The notes beneath the pieces are model-generated. The model searched no databases, had not been told where the DNA came from, and was given only the letters and a program-made list of their open reading frames with translations. Both the position numbers and the translations under genes were made by a program. Shown one piece after another: positions 32,598 through 41,567 of a stretch of 64,000 bases of DNA. The first letter of the stretch is position 1; each line of letters begins with the position of its first letter. The stretch is from NCBI GenBank assembly GCA_964472395.1, contig CAYYMM010000004.1, positions 38,392-102,391 of the forward strand, written 5' to 3'. The stretch comes from CALFER01 sp964472395. GTDB taxonomy: Bacteria > CSSED10-310 > CALFER01.

Positions 32598-33043
32598 CCC
32601 GATTTCTCCTTGAACAGCAACCGGATGTCACCGATGACCATTGTTTGATCGACCGCCTTGCACATGTCGTAGATGGTGAGGAGTGCGATGCCGACCGCCG
32701 TGAGCGCTTCCATTTCAGCGCCCGTCCGGCCGGTGCAGCGGACTTCCGCGGTGACTTCGATGCCGTCCTCGCGCAGGCTCGGCGCAACCTGGATCGCGTC
32801 GGTGATGAGCGGGTGGCAGAGCGGTATCAGGTGGGCGGTCTGTTTGGCGGCCTGGATGCCCGCGATCTGTGCGGCCACGAGCACATCGCCTTTTTTGATC
32901 AGTGCGCCTCGGATCAGTTCCAGGGTGTGCGCAGCGAGCGTGATCCGGCCGGATGCCCGTGCGACGCGGACCTGGATCGGCTTGCCGCCCACATCCACCA
33001 TCGACAGCCGGCCTTCACCGTCCACATGAGTCAGTGCGTTCAT
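32594..33043 (-). CDS. moaC: Cyclic pyranopterin monophosphate synthase
   Basis: A 149-aa enzyme converting the MoaA product to cyclic pyranopterin monophosphate. Family motifs LTHVD, MVDVGGK, KQTAHLIPLCHPL, and GAEMEALTAV with the catalytic region are present. Slightly shorter than typical, ending FKEKSG. It sits 1 bp after moaA and overlaps the MOSC/MogA fusion, i.e. in mid operon. Confidence 0.95.
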   Translation of the reverse strand: MNALTHVDGEGRLSMVDVGGKPIQVRVARASGRITLAAHTLELIRGALIKKGDVLVAAQIAGIQAAKQTAHLIPLCHPLITDAIQVAPSLREDGIEVTAEVRCTGRTGAEMEALTAVGIALLTIYDMCKAVDQTMVIGDIRLLFKEKSG

Positions 33044-33044
33044 T

Positions 33045-33845
33045 TCACCCTCCTATCCGGTTCATGGCGGAACCGGGCGCACCCGAACCATGCTCGGGTT
33101 TCTCGGCGATCGCCCGCCGCAAGGCTTCTTCGGCCCCGAGTTCGCGGACGCTGAACATGATCCGGGACATCAGGCAGCTCCGGACGAATCCATCGCACGT
33201 CAGCCGGAGCCGGTTGCACAGGGCGCAGTCGCCTCGCGTGCTGTTTTCCACGACACTGAACCGTCCCACGCCCAGATTCATCATGCGGATCCGCCGCGAT
33301 TCGTATCCATGCCGTCTCGCGAATTCCTCGACGCTCCGAACGTCCTCGTCGCGCGCGGGATCCTCGACGACGATATTCAGTTTGATCGGATGCAACCCCT
33401 CCCGATCCGCCGCTTCGATGCCCGTCAGAACCGCCCCGACGTCACCTCCGCGGGTCATGTCGCGGAATCGGTCGGGGTTCATCGTATCGAGGCTGATGTT
33501 GACGCGCCGGAGCCCCGCCGCCTTGAGATCCGCCGCGAATCCGGCCAGCAGGGCGCCGTTGGTGGTCATCGCGAGATCCTCGATGCCGTCGAGCGCGGCC
33601 AGCATGCGGACCAGATCGACGATGCCCCGCCGGATGAGGGGTTCGCCTCCTGTCAGGCGGAAACGCGTGATTCCCATTGTGAGCGCGGTTCGGGCGACTT
33701 CCACGATTTCCTCGAAACGCAGGATCGATTCATGAGGCAGGAACGGAACCCCCTCGGCCGGCATGCAATAGAAGCAGCGGAAGTTGCATTTGTCCGTGAC
33801 CGAGATCCGGAGGTATTCGATCGAGCGACCGAACGGATCACGCAT
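33045..33845 (-). CDS. moaA: GTP 3',8-cyclase, short variant
   Basis: A 266-aa radical SAM enzyme for the first molybdopterin step. The N-terminal cluster motif CNFRCFYC, the SAM-binding TGGEPLIRRG, the C-terminal second-cluster cysteines (CALCNRLRLTCDGFVRSC) and the terminal Gly-Gly needed by MoaA are all present. It is about 60 residues shorter than typical (about 325) because the segment between the barrel (RIRMMNLGVGRF) and the C-terminal cluster is compressed. The start overlaps moeA by 8 bp; a longer frame would extend well into moeA. Confidence 0.92.
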   Translation of the reverse strand: MRDPFGRSIEYLRISVTDKCNFRCFYCMPAEGVPFLPHESILRFEEIVEVARTALTMGITRFRLTGGEPLIRRGIVDLVRMLAALDGIEDLAMTTNGALLAGFAADLKAAGLRRVNISLDTMNPDRFRDMTRGGDVGAVLTGIEAADREGLHPIKLNIVVEDPARDEDVRSVEEFARRHGYESRRIRMMNLGVGRFSVVENSTRGDCALCNRLRLTCDGFVRSCLMSRIMFSVRELGAEEALRRAIAEKPEHGSGAPGSAMNRIGG

Positions 33846-35052
33846 ACGAGGTCTCGTGCATCGGCACCGCGATCGGCCAGAACAGCGCGTGTGCTCCGGC
33901 CTCCATCGCATGGACTCCCGGTTCGATCACCAGGAACCCCTCGGCATGCGCCAGTGCGGCGAGATGCGCGGAGCCGTGGTAGGGGATCGGAACAATCCCG
34001 TCGGGTGTCAGGCGGGCGGGGACAAACTCGAGACGCTCAGCGCGCTTCCGTTTGAACGGTTCTATGAGTTTGAATGGGAGAAAGCGGGGGGCGGATCGCC
34101 GGCCGGCCAGGGCATCGAGCGCGGGGATGCCGAAGAGATGGAACATGACGAACGTCGAGACCGGATTGCCGGGGAAGGCCATCACGAGGCACCGGTCGTT
34201 CGTGGCGACAGTCATGGGTTTGCCGGGCTTGACTCGGATGCCCGAGAAATGAAGCGTCATGCCGCAGGTTTCGAGCGCGCGGGGGATGTAGTCGAAATCG
34301 CCCGCTGAAACACCTCCCGAGAGGCAGACGATATCGTGGGAGGCAATGGCATCCGTAAGCATCTCGATCGAGACATCGAGAATATCCGGGATGCGACCGC
34401 GCGGCGAAAGCGACACGTGATGCTCGCGAAGCAGCGCATCGAGCATCGGGCCGTTCGAGTCGTAGATCCGTCCGGGAGGCAATTGCGCTCCGGGTTCGAC
34501 CAGTTCGTCGCCGGTCGAAAAGATGCGGGCGGAGGGGCGTGCGTGGACCTCGACGGTGTCGATTCCGCCCGATATCAGGATGGCTGCGAGAGCGGGAGTG
34601 ATCCGGTCACCGGAAGAGGCGAGCCGTGCGCCTTCGGAAAAATCTTCGCCGCGGCGGCAGAGATGCGGGTCCGAGCCGCGACGGGTGATTCGCATGTGTC
34701 CATCGGATTCCTCGGCATCTTCGACCGGGATAATCCGGCCCGTCCCCGGCGGCGTCATCCCGCCGGTCATAATTTTCGTGCAGGTTCCGGGTTCGAGCGA
34801 TCGAGTGAAATGGTCTCCGGCACCGAGTGTCTCGTTGATGGTGAACGTGTCTGCCGGATCGTCGTTCATGATTGCGTATCCGTCCATGGCCGTTTTATCG
34901 AAAGGTGGCATAGGGATACGGGCAGGGACATCGACTGCGAGAACGCGGTGGAGGGCATGGAGGATCGGGAGGGTTTCGACGGGGGTGCGCCGGGTGGACA
35001 CGACATCGAGAAACCGGTTGAAGGCGTCGTGGAACTGAAGGAATTCGCGCAT
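33838..35052 (-). CDS. moeA: Molybdopterin molybdenumtransferase
   Basis: A 404-aa enzyme that inserts molybdate, or possibly tungstate, into adenylylated molybdopterin. Motifs: PPFDKTAMDGYAI, FSTGDELVEPG, YDSNGPMLDALL, LSGGVSAGDFDYI and KPGKPMTVA, then FPGNPVST. Domains I-IV are complete at normal length. It is first in the operon moeA-moaA-moaC-MOSC/mogA. With tupABC downstream, the cofactor may be tungsten-loaded. Confidence 0.93.
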   Translation of the reverse strand: MREFLQFHDAFNRFLDVVSTRRTPVETLPILHALHRVLAVDVPARIPMPPFDKTAMDGYAIMNDDPADTFTINETLGAGDHFTRSLEPGTCTKIMTGGMTPPGTGRIIPVEDAEESDGHMRITRRGSDPHLCRRGEDFSEGARLASSGDRITPALAAILISGGIDTVEVHARPSARIFSTGDELVEPGAQLPPGRIYDSNGPMLDALLREHHVSLSPRGRIPDILDVSIEMLTDAIASHDIVCLSGGVSAGDFDYIPRALETCGMTLHFSGIRVKPGKPMTVATNDRCLVMAFPGNPVSTFVMFHLFGIPALDALAGRRSAPRFLPFKLIEPFKRKRAERLEFVPARLTPDGIVPIPYHGSAHLAALAHAEGFLVIEPGVHAMEAGAHALFWPIAVPMHETSYA

Positions 35053-35149
35053 GTGGGTCTCCTGGGCTCCGGGTTGAAGGAGCGCGATTCATTATTATGG
35101 AATCCGGGAGCGGGTGCAATCCCTCATTCCCGCCATATACATCAACCCG

Positions 35150-35510
35150 TCGATAGCGGCGGGCGCAGCAGCCGCCGGCGTCCCTGCCGGCGGGCAATGC
35201 GTATTAGATCCTGCCGTGTATGTGCCGGCAGGCGCAGCAGCCGCCGGCATCCCTGCCGGCGGGCAATGCGTATCAGATCCTGCCGTGTATGTGCCGGCGG
35301 GCGCNNNNNNNNNNNNNNNNNNNNNNNNNNNNNNNNNNNNNNNNNNNNNNNNNNNNNNNNNNNNNNNNNNNNNNNNNNNNNNNNNNNNNNNNNNNNNNNN
35401 NNNNTATGTGCCGGCGGGCGCAGCAGCCGCCGGCGTCCCTGCCGGCGGGCAATGCGTATTAGATCCTGCCGTGTATGTGCCGGCGGGCGCGGAGGCCCGC
35501 CGATATGGTA
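35150..35510. repeat. 69-bp GC-rich tandem repeat array, interrupted by a scaffold gap
   Basis: Units beginning GCGCAGCAGCCGCCGGC recur at 35163, 35232 and 35301, and again after the gap at 35418 and 35487, always 69 bp apart. Each holds GGCGTCCCTGCCGGCGGGCA and a CCTGCCGTGTATGTGCCGGC link. The same sequence occurs in reverse complement at 54070-54160, so it is a dispersed family. The array lies upstream of moeA and of the 232-aa gene. The gap means the true copy number is unknown. No gene is supported within it. Confidence 0.85.
35305..35404. other. Scaffold gap (100 N)
   Basis: Exactly 100 N inside the 69-bp array, evidently where assembly failed on the repeat. Confidence 0.98.
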
Positions 35511-35577
35511 TTGGGATAAAAATCAGTGGTTAAGACCGGGGGGTTCTTTTATACTTCGGGCGGGAGGGTGTAATGCC

Positions 35578-36276
35578 GTGAGATTTCAGGAACTGAAGCG
35601 CATCGAAGACTACAAGGAAATTTTCTCGAAACTCCAGCAGGCCAATGTGGCCACGAATGACAAGACAAACTGGGTCTTCGAAGAAAAGAGAAAACTGGTC
35701 AAGGCCCGCACCTTCGAGGATTTCACGCGGTTCTTCACCGAAAACGGGTTCACGGTCGATCAGCAGCCCGATGACGCCACGGCCGCTTACAAAACACTCA
35801 CCATCAAACTCAAAGTTGACGACCCGGGCCGCCGCAAGGAAGATATTCCCTGCCTCATGCGATTTCTCCTCATCTTCTCAGGTCCGACCGATGAAGCTTA
35901 CGCGGTTTTCGTTCAGCACGGCAACAACGGCGTCGACAACGGCCGCGAGCCGATGCAACCCAAATCGCTCCCCTTCGGCATCGCGGGAGAAATCCATCAG
36001 GAACTCAGGGACCAGATGGTTCAGGCCACGCGGCTCCTGTCCATGACCCAGGAAGCGACCGCCGAGTTTCAAAATCAGACGAACCTGAACCACGTCGAGA
36101 ATCTCAATGAGCAGGTCAAGGACTTCCGTGCTCGTGTTGCCATGGCGCTCGAACGCTGGACCGACATCCAGCGCGACCACTACGTATATCTCGCGGTGCG
36201 CAACGAAGACGTCTGGCAACCCGACGCGCTCGATGTCCATCCATCCCTGTATCTGTTTCTGAAGACACTGAGCTGA
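35578..36276 (+). CDS. Hypothetical 232-aa cytoplasmic protein
   Basis: Not recognised. A soluble alpha/beta N-terminal part (about 1-125) is followed by helices that probably form a coiled coil (about 130-190: NQTNLNHVENLNEQVKDF). The start is the GTG preceded by GGGAGGG about 9 nt away. The long frame upstream runs through the repeat array and the gap and is not coding. It converges with the DUF72 gene 17 bp away. Confidence 0.65.
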   Translation: MRFQELKRIEDYKEIFSKLQQANVATNDKTNWVFEEKRKLVKARTFEDFTRFFTENGFTVDQQPDDATAAYKTLTIKLKVDDPGRRKEDIPCLMRFLLIFSGPTDEAYAVFVQHGNNGVDNGREPMQPKSLPFGIAGEIHQELRDQMVQATRLLSMTQEATAEFQNQTNLNHVENLNEQVKDFRARVAMALERWTDIQRDHYVYLAVRNEDVWQPDALDVHPSLYLFLKTLS

Positions 36277-36293
36277 TCGCCGGGGTCGAACAC

Positions 36294-37139
36294 TCACTCC
36301 AGTCCGCCGCGGATCTCCGCCAGCGCCTGAATGAATTCCCGGATCGTGGCCGGCCCGAACCCGGCGAAATGGTTGTTCGCGAACACGAAAATGTCCTCAA
36401 ATCGATCGCATTCCCCGGAAATGAACCGCGCCCATTCCCGGATCTGCCCGCTCCGGTCGATCACGATTTCGCTGAACGTTTCGGTGAGCGCTTCCGTGGC
36501 CTTCCGATCTCCGATCAACCGCACGTAGCGAAACGACGCCGTCGGTCTCCGGATCGCATCAGCGTATTGCCAGGGAGGGGGCATGTATGGGATGTCCGCC
36601 CAGACCAGCGAAACCCGGTGTGTTTCGAGAATGGCCATGAGATCGGCGGTCAAGTAGTTCCGGTTGCGCAGTTCGATGCCAAAGCGCAGGTCATCGGGTA
36701 ATCGTTCAAGAAATCCGTTGAGACGTTCCAGAAAGGCATTCTGAGAATCGAACACGGATTTGTTGTAGTATGGGCACTGGATGATCATCGGACCGAGTGT
36801 TTCTCCGAGACCGCGCATGACATCGATGAATGCTTCGGCGGCCGCACCGACCCTCGCCCACAGAAGCACTTTCGTCGGGTCCGGTGTTGAGCCCTCGCCT
36901 CCATGGACGATCTCGCGCGGGAACTTCGATGCGATCAGGAACCCCTCCCCTGTCCGAGCGGCCCAATCTGCGACCATGGTGCGCGATGGGATCCGATAAT
37001 ACGTCACATCGGCTTCGACGGCGGGAAACTGCGTCGCGTAAAATGGGAGCATCTCACGAGGTGCGGTTCCGGGAGGATAGAACGGGCCGATCCAACCTTT
37101 CTCCGACCAGCTCGATGTCCCGAACCATATACGTCCCAT
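36294..37139 (-). CDS. DUF72 family protein
   Basis: A 281-aa TIM-barrel protein of the DUF72 family. It begins MGRIWFGTSSWSEKGWIGPF and contains FLIASKFPREIVH, FGIELRNRNYL and VFANNHFAGFGP, all family signatures. The family's catalytic role is not established; its barrel resembles xylose-isomerase-like folds. Start is the second in-frame ATG, which carries the conserved N-terminus. Divergent from mutY across 110 bp. Confidence 0.85.
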   Translation of the reverse strand: MGRIWFGTSSWSEKGWIGPFYPPGTAPREMLPFYATQFPAVEADVTYYRIPSRTMVADWAARTGEGFLIASKFPREIVHGGEGSTPDPTKVLLWARVGAAAEAFIDVMRGLGETLGPMIIQCPYYNKSVFDSQNAFLERLNGFLERLPDDLRFGIELRNRNYLTADLMAILETHRVSLVWADIPYMPPPWQYADAIRRPTASFRYVRLIGDRKATEALTETFSEIVIDRSGQIREWARFISGECDRFEDIFVFANNHFAGFGPATIREFIQALAEIRGGLE

Positions 37140-37249
37140 GTCCGCCTCCTCTCCCATTCGACGCGCGGCAACCGCCGGGGGTTACTCGCGCTGCGATTCG
37201 AATCCTCCGGCTTGACCGGACCCCCTCCGATCCGCATGATGGAACCGCC

Positions 37250-38332
37250 ATGAAGACGCCATCGGATCCCCTCATCACGTCTCCCATCACCCGGACCCTG
37301 ATGATCTGGTTCGAGCAGAACCGGAGGGCCATGCCGTGGAGGGGCGACACCGATCCCTATCGGATCTGGATCAGCGAAATCATGCTGCAGCAAACGCAAG
37401 TACGAACGGTTGAGGCCTATTATCTGCGCTGGATGGAGCGTTTCCCGACTGTCGAAGCGTTCGCCGCGGCACCGCTCGACGATGCCCTCAAACTCTGGGA
37501 GGGGCTCGGCTACTACTCACGCGTGCGAAATGCACATCGCGGCGCGCGGATGATCATCGAGCGTTTCAGTGGGCGGTTCCCCCAGACCCCCGAGGGCCTG
37601 CTGGCGATTCCCGGAATCGGCGAATATATATCGGCGGCCGTGGCCAGCATCGCCTTCGGCCAGCCAGCCGGTGTGGTGGACGGGAACGTGATCCGGGTCA
37701 TGTCGCGCCTGTTCGGCCTGGACGATCTCGCAACACGCCCGGCTTTCCGCCGACGGATCCGCGGAATCGTCGAATCCGGATTTCACGATCATCATCCGGG
37801 CTGGGTGAATCAGGCATGGATGGAGTTCGGCGCGTTACAGTGTATCCCGCGTCCGTCCTGCCCCCCCTGCCCCTTCCGGTATCTCTGCGTCGCCCATGCT
37901 CTGGACCGCGTCGACCGATTCCCCCGCAAACCACCTCGCATACAGGTCCCAATCCGCCACGGGGCCATCCTGATCGTCCGGGACACCGATCGGATCCTCA
38001 TGGTTCGCCGGCGCGCCTCCGGATTGCTCGGAGGCCTCTGGGAACTGCCGAACGTGATGCTGGACGAGGAAACGCTCGAGGAGTTTCTGGCGCGGACCGG
38101 TCTCCGGATCACCCGGCCGGACATCCACTCGGTCCGGCATGCCTACTCGCATTTCAAGGTTCTGTTCGACCTGCATGAAGCCACCTCCGGCGATGTGCTC
38201 AGGCTCGATGACTGGGAAACCCATGTCTGGGCCGATCGGATGAAACTCCGCGAGATCGCAATCGCGAAAGTGCATATCGACGCCTTGAAAAAGCTGGAAA
38301 TTCTGCCGGAGCAGCACCGGGGATCAGGTTGA
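37250..38332 (+). CDS. mutY: A/G-specific adenine DNA glycosylase
   Basis: A 360-aa base-excision enzyme removing adenine opposite 8-oxoguanine. Catalytic Glu is in EIMLQQTQV, the helix-hairpin-helix motif is PGIGEYISAAV, the catalytic Asp is in GVVDGNVIRV, and a C-terminal NUDIX-like domain recognises 8-oxoG. The iron-sulfur cysteines are C-x5-C-x2-C-x5-C (from CIPRPSCPPC), one residue shorter in the first spacing than the common x6. The start is the ATG giving MKTPSDPLIT; the longer frame upstream overlaps the divergent gene. The last 9 bp overlap the convergent histidine kinase gene. Confidence 0.93.
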   Translation: MKTPSDPLITSPITRTLMIWFEQNRRAMPWRGDTDPYRIWISEIMLQQTQVRTVEAYYLRWMERFPTVEAFAAAPLDDALKLWEGLGYYSRVRNAHRGARMIIERFSGRFPQTPEGLLAIPGIGEYISAAVASIAFGQPAGVVDGNVIRVMSRLFGLDDLATRPAFRRRIRGIVESGFHDHHPGWVNQAWMEFGALQCIPRPSCPPCPFRYLCVAHALDRVDRFPRKPPRIQVPIRHGAILIVRDTDRILMVRRRASGLLGGLWELPNVMLDEETLEEFLARTGLRITRPDIHSVRHAYSHFKVLFDLHEATSGDVLRLDDWETHVWADRMKLREIAIAKVHIDALKKLEILPEQHRGSG

Positions 38333-41300
38333 TTTCTGCGGCACGAGCAGCCGGTAGAGGAGTGCGCTGAGCTGTTCGGCGTTGAACGGTTTCGGCAGAA
38401 CCGCCTTGAACCCGTAATCCCCGTAGTTGATCAGAATCGGGTCGTTCGAATACCCGCTGGTCACGATCGCCACGATATCCGGGTCGATCCGCCTGAGTTC
38501 CCGGATGCATTCCTCGCCGCCCATGCCGTCGGCGATGACCAGATCGAGAATAACGGCGGAGAAGGGGCTGCCGGACCGCATCGCATCCTGGTACATTTCG
38601 ATCGCGATATCCCCGTTTCGTGCAGAGGTGACCTGGTATCCGAGCATCGTCAGGGCATCGCTGGTTACATTGATGATGATTTCATCGTCATCCATCACCA
38701 GGACCCGGCCCGATCCGCGGTAGATCTCCGGTTCGGTGATCCGCCGGACGGGTTTCTGATCGGGCGACGCGGGAAGATGGATGTGAAAGGTCGTGCCACC
38801 GGTATCCGAATCGAATGTCAGGAATCCATGATGCCGTTTGACGATGGAAAACGAGGTTGTCAGGCCGAGACCGCTGCCGCCTTTTTTCGTGGTGAAATAC
38901 GGGTCGAAAATCCGATCGCGGATGGCATCGGGGATTCCACCGCCCTGATCCGAGATCGCGATCCGGACATAATGCGGAGCCGATGCCGGCAGCCCGGTCA
39001 TGATCGAACCGGGGACATTGAAGCATCGAATGGTGATGCGACCGCCGTTCGGCATGGCCTGTTCGGCGTTGATGAGCAGGTTGTGGATGACCTGACAGAT
39101 CTGATTCTCATCTGCCTCGACCGCCCACAGATCATCCGGAATATCCGTCTCCCATTTGACTCGGGGGTTCCGGAGAATAAAGGTAGCGGAGTTCTGGATG
39201 ATGTCGCGGATCGAAACGGCCTGCTTGACGGGATCGCTGCCTTTGGAAAACGTGATGAGCTGATGGGTCAGATCCTTGGCGCGCAGTGCAGCGCGTTCGG
39301 CGTCCACGAGCACCTTGCGGACGCGGTCGTCCTTCCCTGCCAGCATTTTCGCGATATAGACGCTTCCGACGATCCCGGTCATGATGTTGTTGAAGTCATG
39401 GGCGATGCCGCCGGCAAGGATCCCGATGGATTCCATCTTGGCCGCTTTGAACTGCTCCTCTTCGCTTTTCCGCCGAAGCGTGATGTCGCGCAGCACAAGA
39501 ACGCGTCCCTCGAGCGTTCCATCCTCGCGCAGAATCGGCGCAATCGATTTTTCGATGAGGCGTTCGCTGCCGTCCCGTGACACGAGAACCTGCTGGCGGC
39601 CGCGATCCGGTGGAGGGGCCGGTGTCGCGAGCAGCTCGGGGATGTTCTCCCTCACCCTCGTTTTTTCATCGATCAGCGTGAGAATGTCGTTGATCGGTCG
39701 GCCGATCGCCTCCTCCCGGGACATCCCGGTGAGCGATTCCGCGACACGGTTCATGAGTCTGACATCGAGATCGACTCCGATCGAGATCACACCGTCGGCG
39801 ATCGACTGCAGCGTGACGCGCAGCCTCTCTTTTTCCATGGCCAGCGCCAATTCCGTCCGTTTGCGCTCCGTGATATCGCGGGAGTTGATGACGATTCCCC
39901 GGATACTCGCATCCTGAATCAGGTTGTTGCCCACCGATTCGAGGATGATCCAGCGACCGTCAGCGTGCCGGAACCGGAACTCCGGTGCGAACACGATCCC
40001 GGGCTTCGATGCCAAAAGCCTGAATGCGGGCATCACGGAGGGAATATCGTCGGGATGCACGAAATCGAAGGTCTGCCTGCCGACCATTTCGGATTCGGAG
40101 TAGCCGAGAATGCGGGTAATCGAGGGGCTGACAAATTGTACGAGGGCGGTTTCGTCAAGGATCGTAATGATGTCCGTCGAGTTCTGAACCATGGCTCTGA
40201 ACCGATCCTGACTTTCGATCACCTCGAGTTCGGCCTTCTTCTGATCGGTGATGTCCAGCAGCGAAATGCAAACCCCTTTGACCGACCCGTCATCCTCGAT
40301 GACCGGGCTGATTCCGACTTCGATCCAACGTTTGTCACCGTTCAATTCCGGTGCGGCCTGGATCATCCGCATCGATTCACCGTTTATGACCTTCGAAAAA
40401 ATGTCGATGAACATCGGCCGGTGTTCCGGCGCCAGGTAATTCAGAAGGGACTGGCCGGTCTGAAGATGGATGTTAAACCGGGATCTGATCCATGTACGGG
40501 CGGTTTTATTGATCGTCCGGATCAGCATCATCCGGTCGAGAAGCAGGAACGCCTGGAGACTGTTATCGAAGATCGAGCGAAGCGTGGCTTCGGACACCCG
40601 GAGCGCTTCATCGGCCTGTTTCTTTTCCGTCTGGTCGAGAATGATGCCGGTCAATCCGATCGGACGACCGTTCTTGAGAATATTCCGGCTGTGGATGATG
40701 GCCGGGAACCGTGTCCCGTCGCGGCGCATCACCTGGTATTCAACCCCATGTAATCGCTCGCCGGACAGCACACGCTGCACGTTCTGGCGGGCTCTGTCGA
40801 GATCCTCCGGGGCGATGATCGAGAACGCATTGAAACTGGATTCCTCGCGAGTATACCCGAGTTTTTCGTACGCGACATCATTGGCGTAGATCAGATCTCC
40901 ATTCAAATCGATCTCAAAGACAGGTTCCGGAAGACAGTCCGCCATGCGTTCAAACTGATAGGATTTCTCCTGGAGTTTACGTTCGAGATCGACCTGAGAA
41001 GAAATGTCGACGAAGCGGAGCAGTTGAGCGACCCAGCGGGAGTCATGGATCAATGGGCGGGAAAAGCAATCCAGCCAGACACTGTCTTGAAGCTCAAACC
41101 GGATGTTTCGTTCGGAACGGGACAGCCGCACCGGCCGGAAGATTCGGAGGAGTTTGCCCCTATCGCACCGGCATGCTGCCATGATCCGATCGAGAAAGGG
41201 ATCGATCTGGTCACATTCGGTAAGGTCAGACTTCCAAAGCGATCGCATGGCATCGTTGACATAGATGATCCGGCCGCGACGACTGTAGACCAGAACAGCG

Positions 41301-41377
41301 TCCCGCGTGGCATCGAACATCGCCGGCAGAATCGACGCGAGTTTAGACATCACCGGGTTCGCAGCCCGACCAGTCAT
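38324..41377 (-). CDS. Five-PAS hybrid sensor histidine kinase
   Basis: A 1017-aa soluble kinase without membrane segments. About five PAS/PAC units span residues 15-640, e.g. PVFEIDLNGDLIYANDVAY and DRFRAMVQNSTDIITILDE. A HisKA domain has the phospho-His in GGIAHDFNNIM near 665. The HATPase has an N box NLLINAEQAM and G boxes SDQGGGIPD and GGSGLGL. The C-terminal receiver has DDDE and the phosphoacceptor in AVILDLVIADG. GGGGAGG precedes the chosen ATG; the frame extends further upstream without support. No adjacent response regulator exists, so signalling may run through the attached receiver to a distant partner. Confidence 0.93.
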   Translation of the reverse strand: MTGRAANPVMSKLASILPAMFDATRDAVLVYSRRGRIIYVNDAMRSLWKSDLTECDQIDPFLDRIMAACRCDRGKLLRIFRPVRLSRSERNIRFELQDSVWLDCFSRPLIHDSRWVAQLLRFVDISSQVDLERKLQEKSYQFERMADCLPEPVFEIDLNGDLIYANDVAYEKLGYTREESSFNAFSIIAPEDLDRARQNVQRVLSGERLHGVEYQVMRRDGTRFPAIIHSRNILKNGRPIGLTGIILDQTEKKQADEALRVSEATLRSIFDNSLQAFLLLDRMMLIRTINKTARTWIRSRFNIHLQTGQSLLNYLAPEHRPMFIDIFSKVINGESMRMIQAAPELNGDKRWIEVGISPVIEDDGSVKGVCISLLDITDQKKAELEVIESQDRFRAMVQNSTDIITILDETALVQFVSPSITRILGYSESEMVGRQTFDFVHPDDIPSVMPAFRLLASKPGIVFAPEFRFRHADGRWIILESVGNNLIQDASIRGIVINSRDITERKRTELALAMEKERLRVTLQSIADGVISIGVDLDVRLMNRVAESLTGMSREEAIGRPINDILTLIDEKTRVRENIPELLATPAPPPDRGRQQVLVSRDGSERLIEKSIAPILREDGTLEGRVLVLRDITLRRKSEEEQFKAAKMESIGILAGGIAHDFNNIMTGIVGSVYIAKMLAGKDDRVRKVLVDAERAALRAKDLTHQLITFSKGSDPVKQAVSIRDIIQNSATFILRNPRVKWETDIPDDLWAVEADENQICQVIHNLLINAEQAMPNGGRITIRCFNVPGSIMTGLPASAPHYVRIAISDQGGGIPDAIRDRIFDPYFTTKKGGSGLGLTTSFSIVKRHHGFLTFDSDTGGTTFHIHLPASPDQKPVRRITEPEIYRGSGRVLVMDDDEIIINVTSDALTMLGYQVTSARNGDIAIEMYQDAMRSGSPFSAVILDLVIADGMGGEECIRELRRIDPDIVAIVTSGYSNDPILINYGDYGFKAVLPKPFNAEQLSALLYRLLVPQKST

Positions 41378-41567
41378 AAGAACCTCCCCCCGTCCCACAC
41401 ATCCCTGTTCTTTCAGTAAACCCCAATTCAGCGACAAAATCAATTCCCTGAAGCAAGAACGCAGGTCTCCAGCGGCTTGAACAGGACGATAAACCATGTT
41501 ATCGAATAGATCGACTTGACCGGATCTTTAAACCGAACGATCCCGTTCAACACAGAAGGAGAGAATC

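Noticed and set aside
35053..35149. Molybdenum-cofactor riboswitch upstream of moeA
   Set aside because: Short leader without the expected multi-stem conserved core; no structure I could support.
34336..35577. 5' part of the long plus-strand frame leading into the 232-aa protein
   Set aside because: It runs antisense to moeA, through the repeat array and the N gap; the real start is the GTG at 35578.
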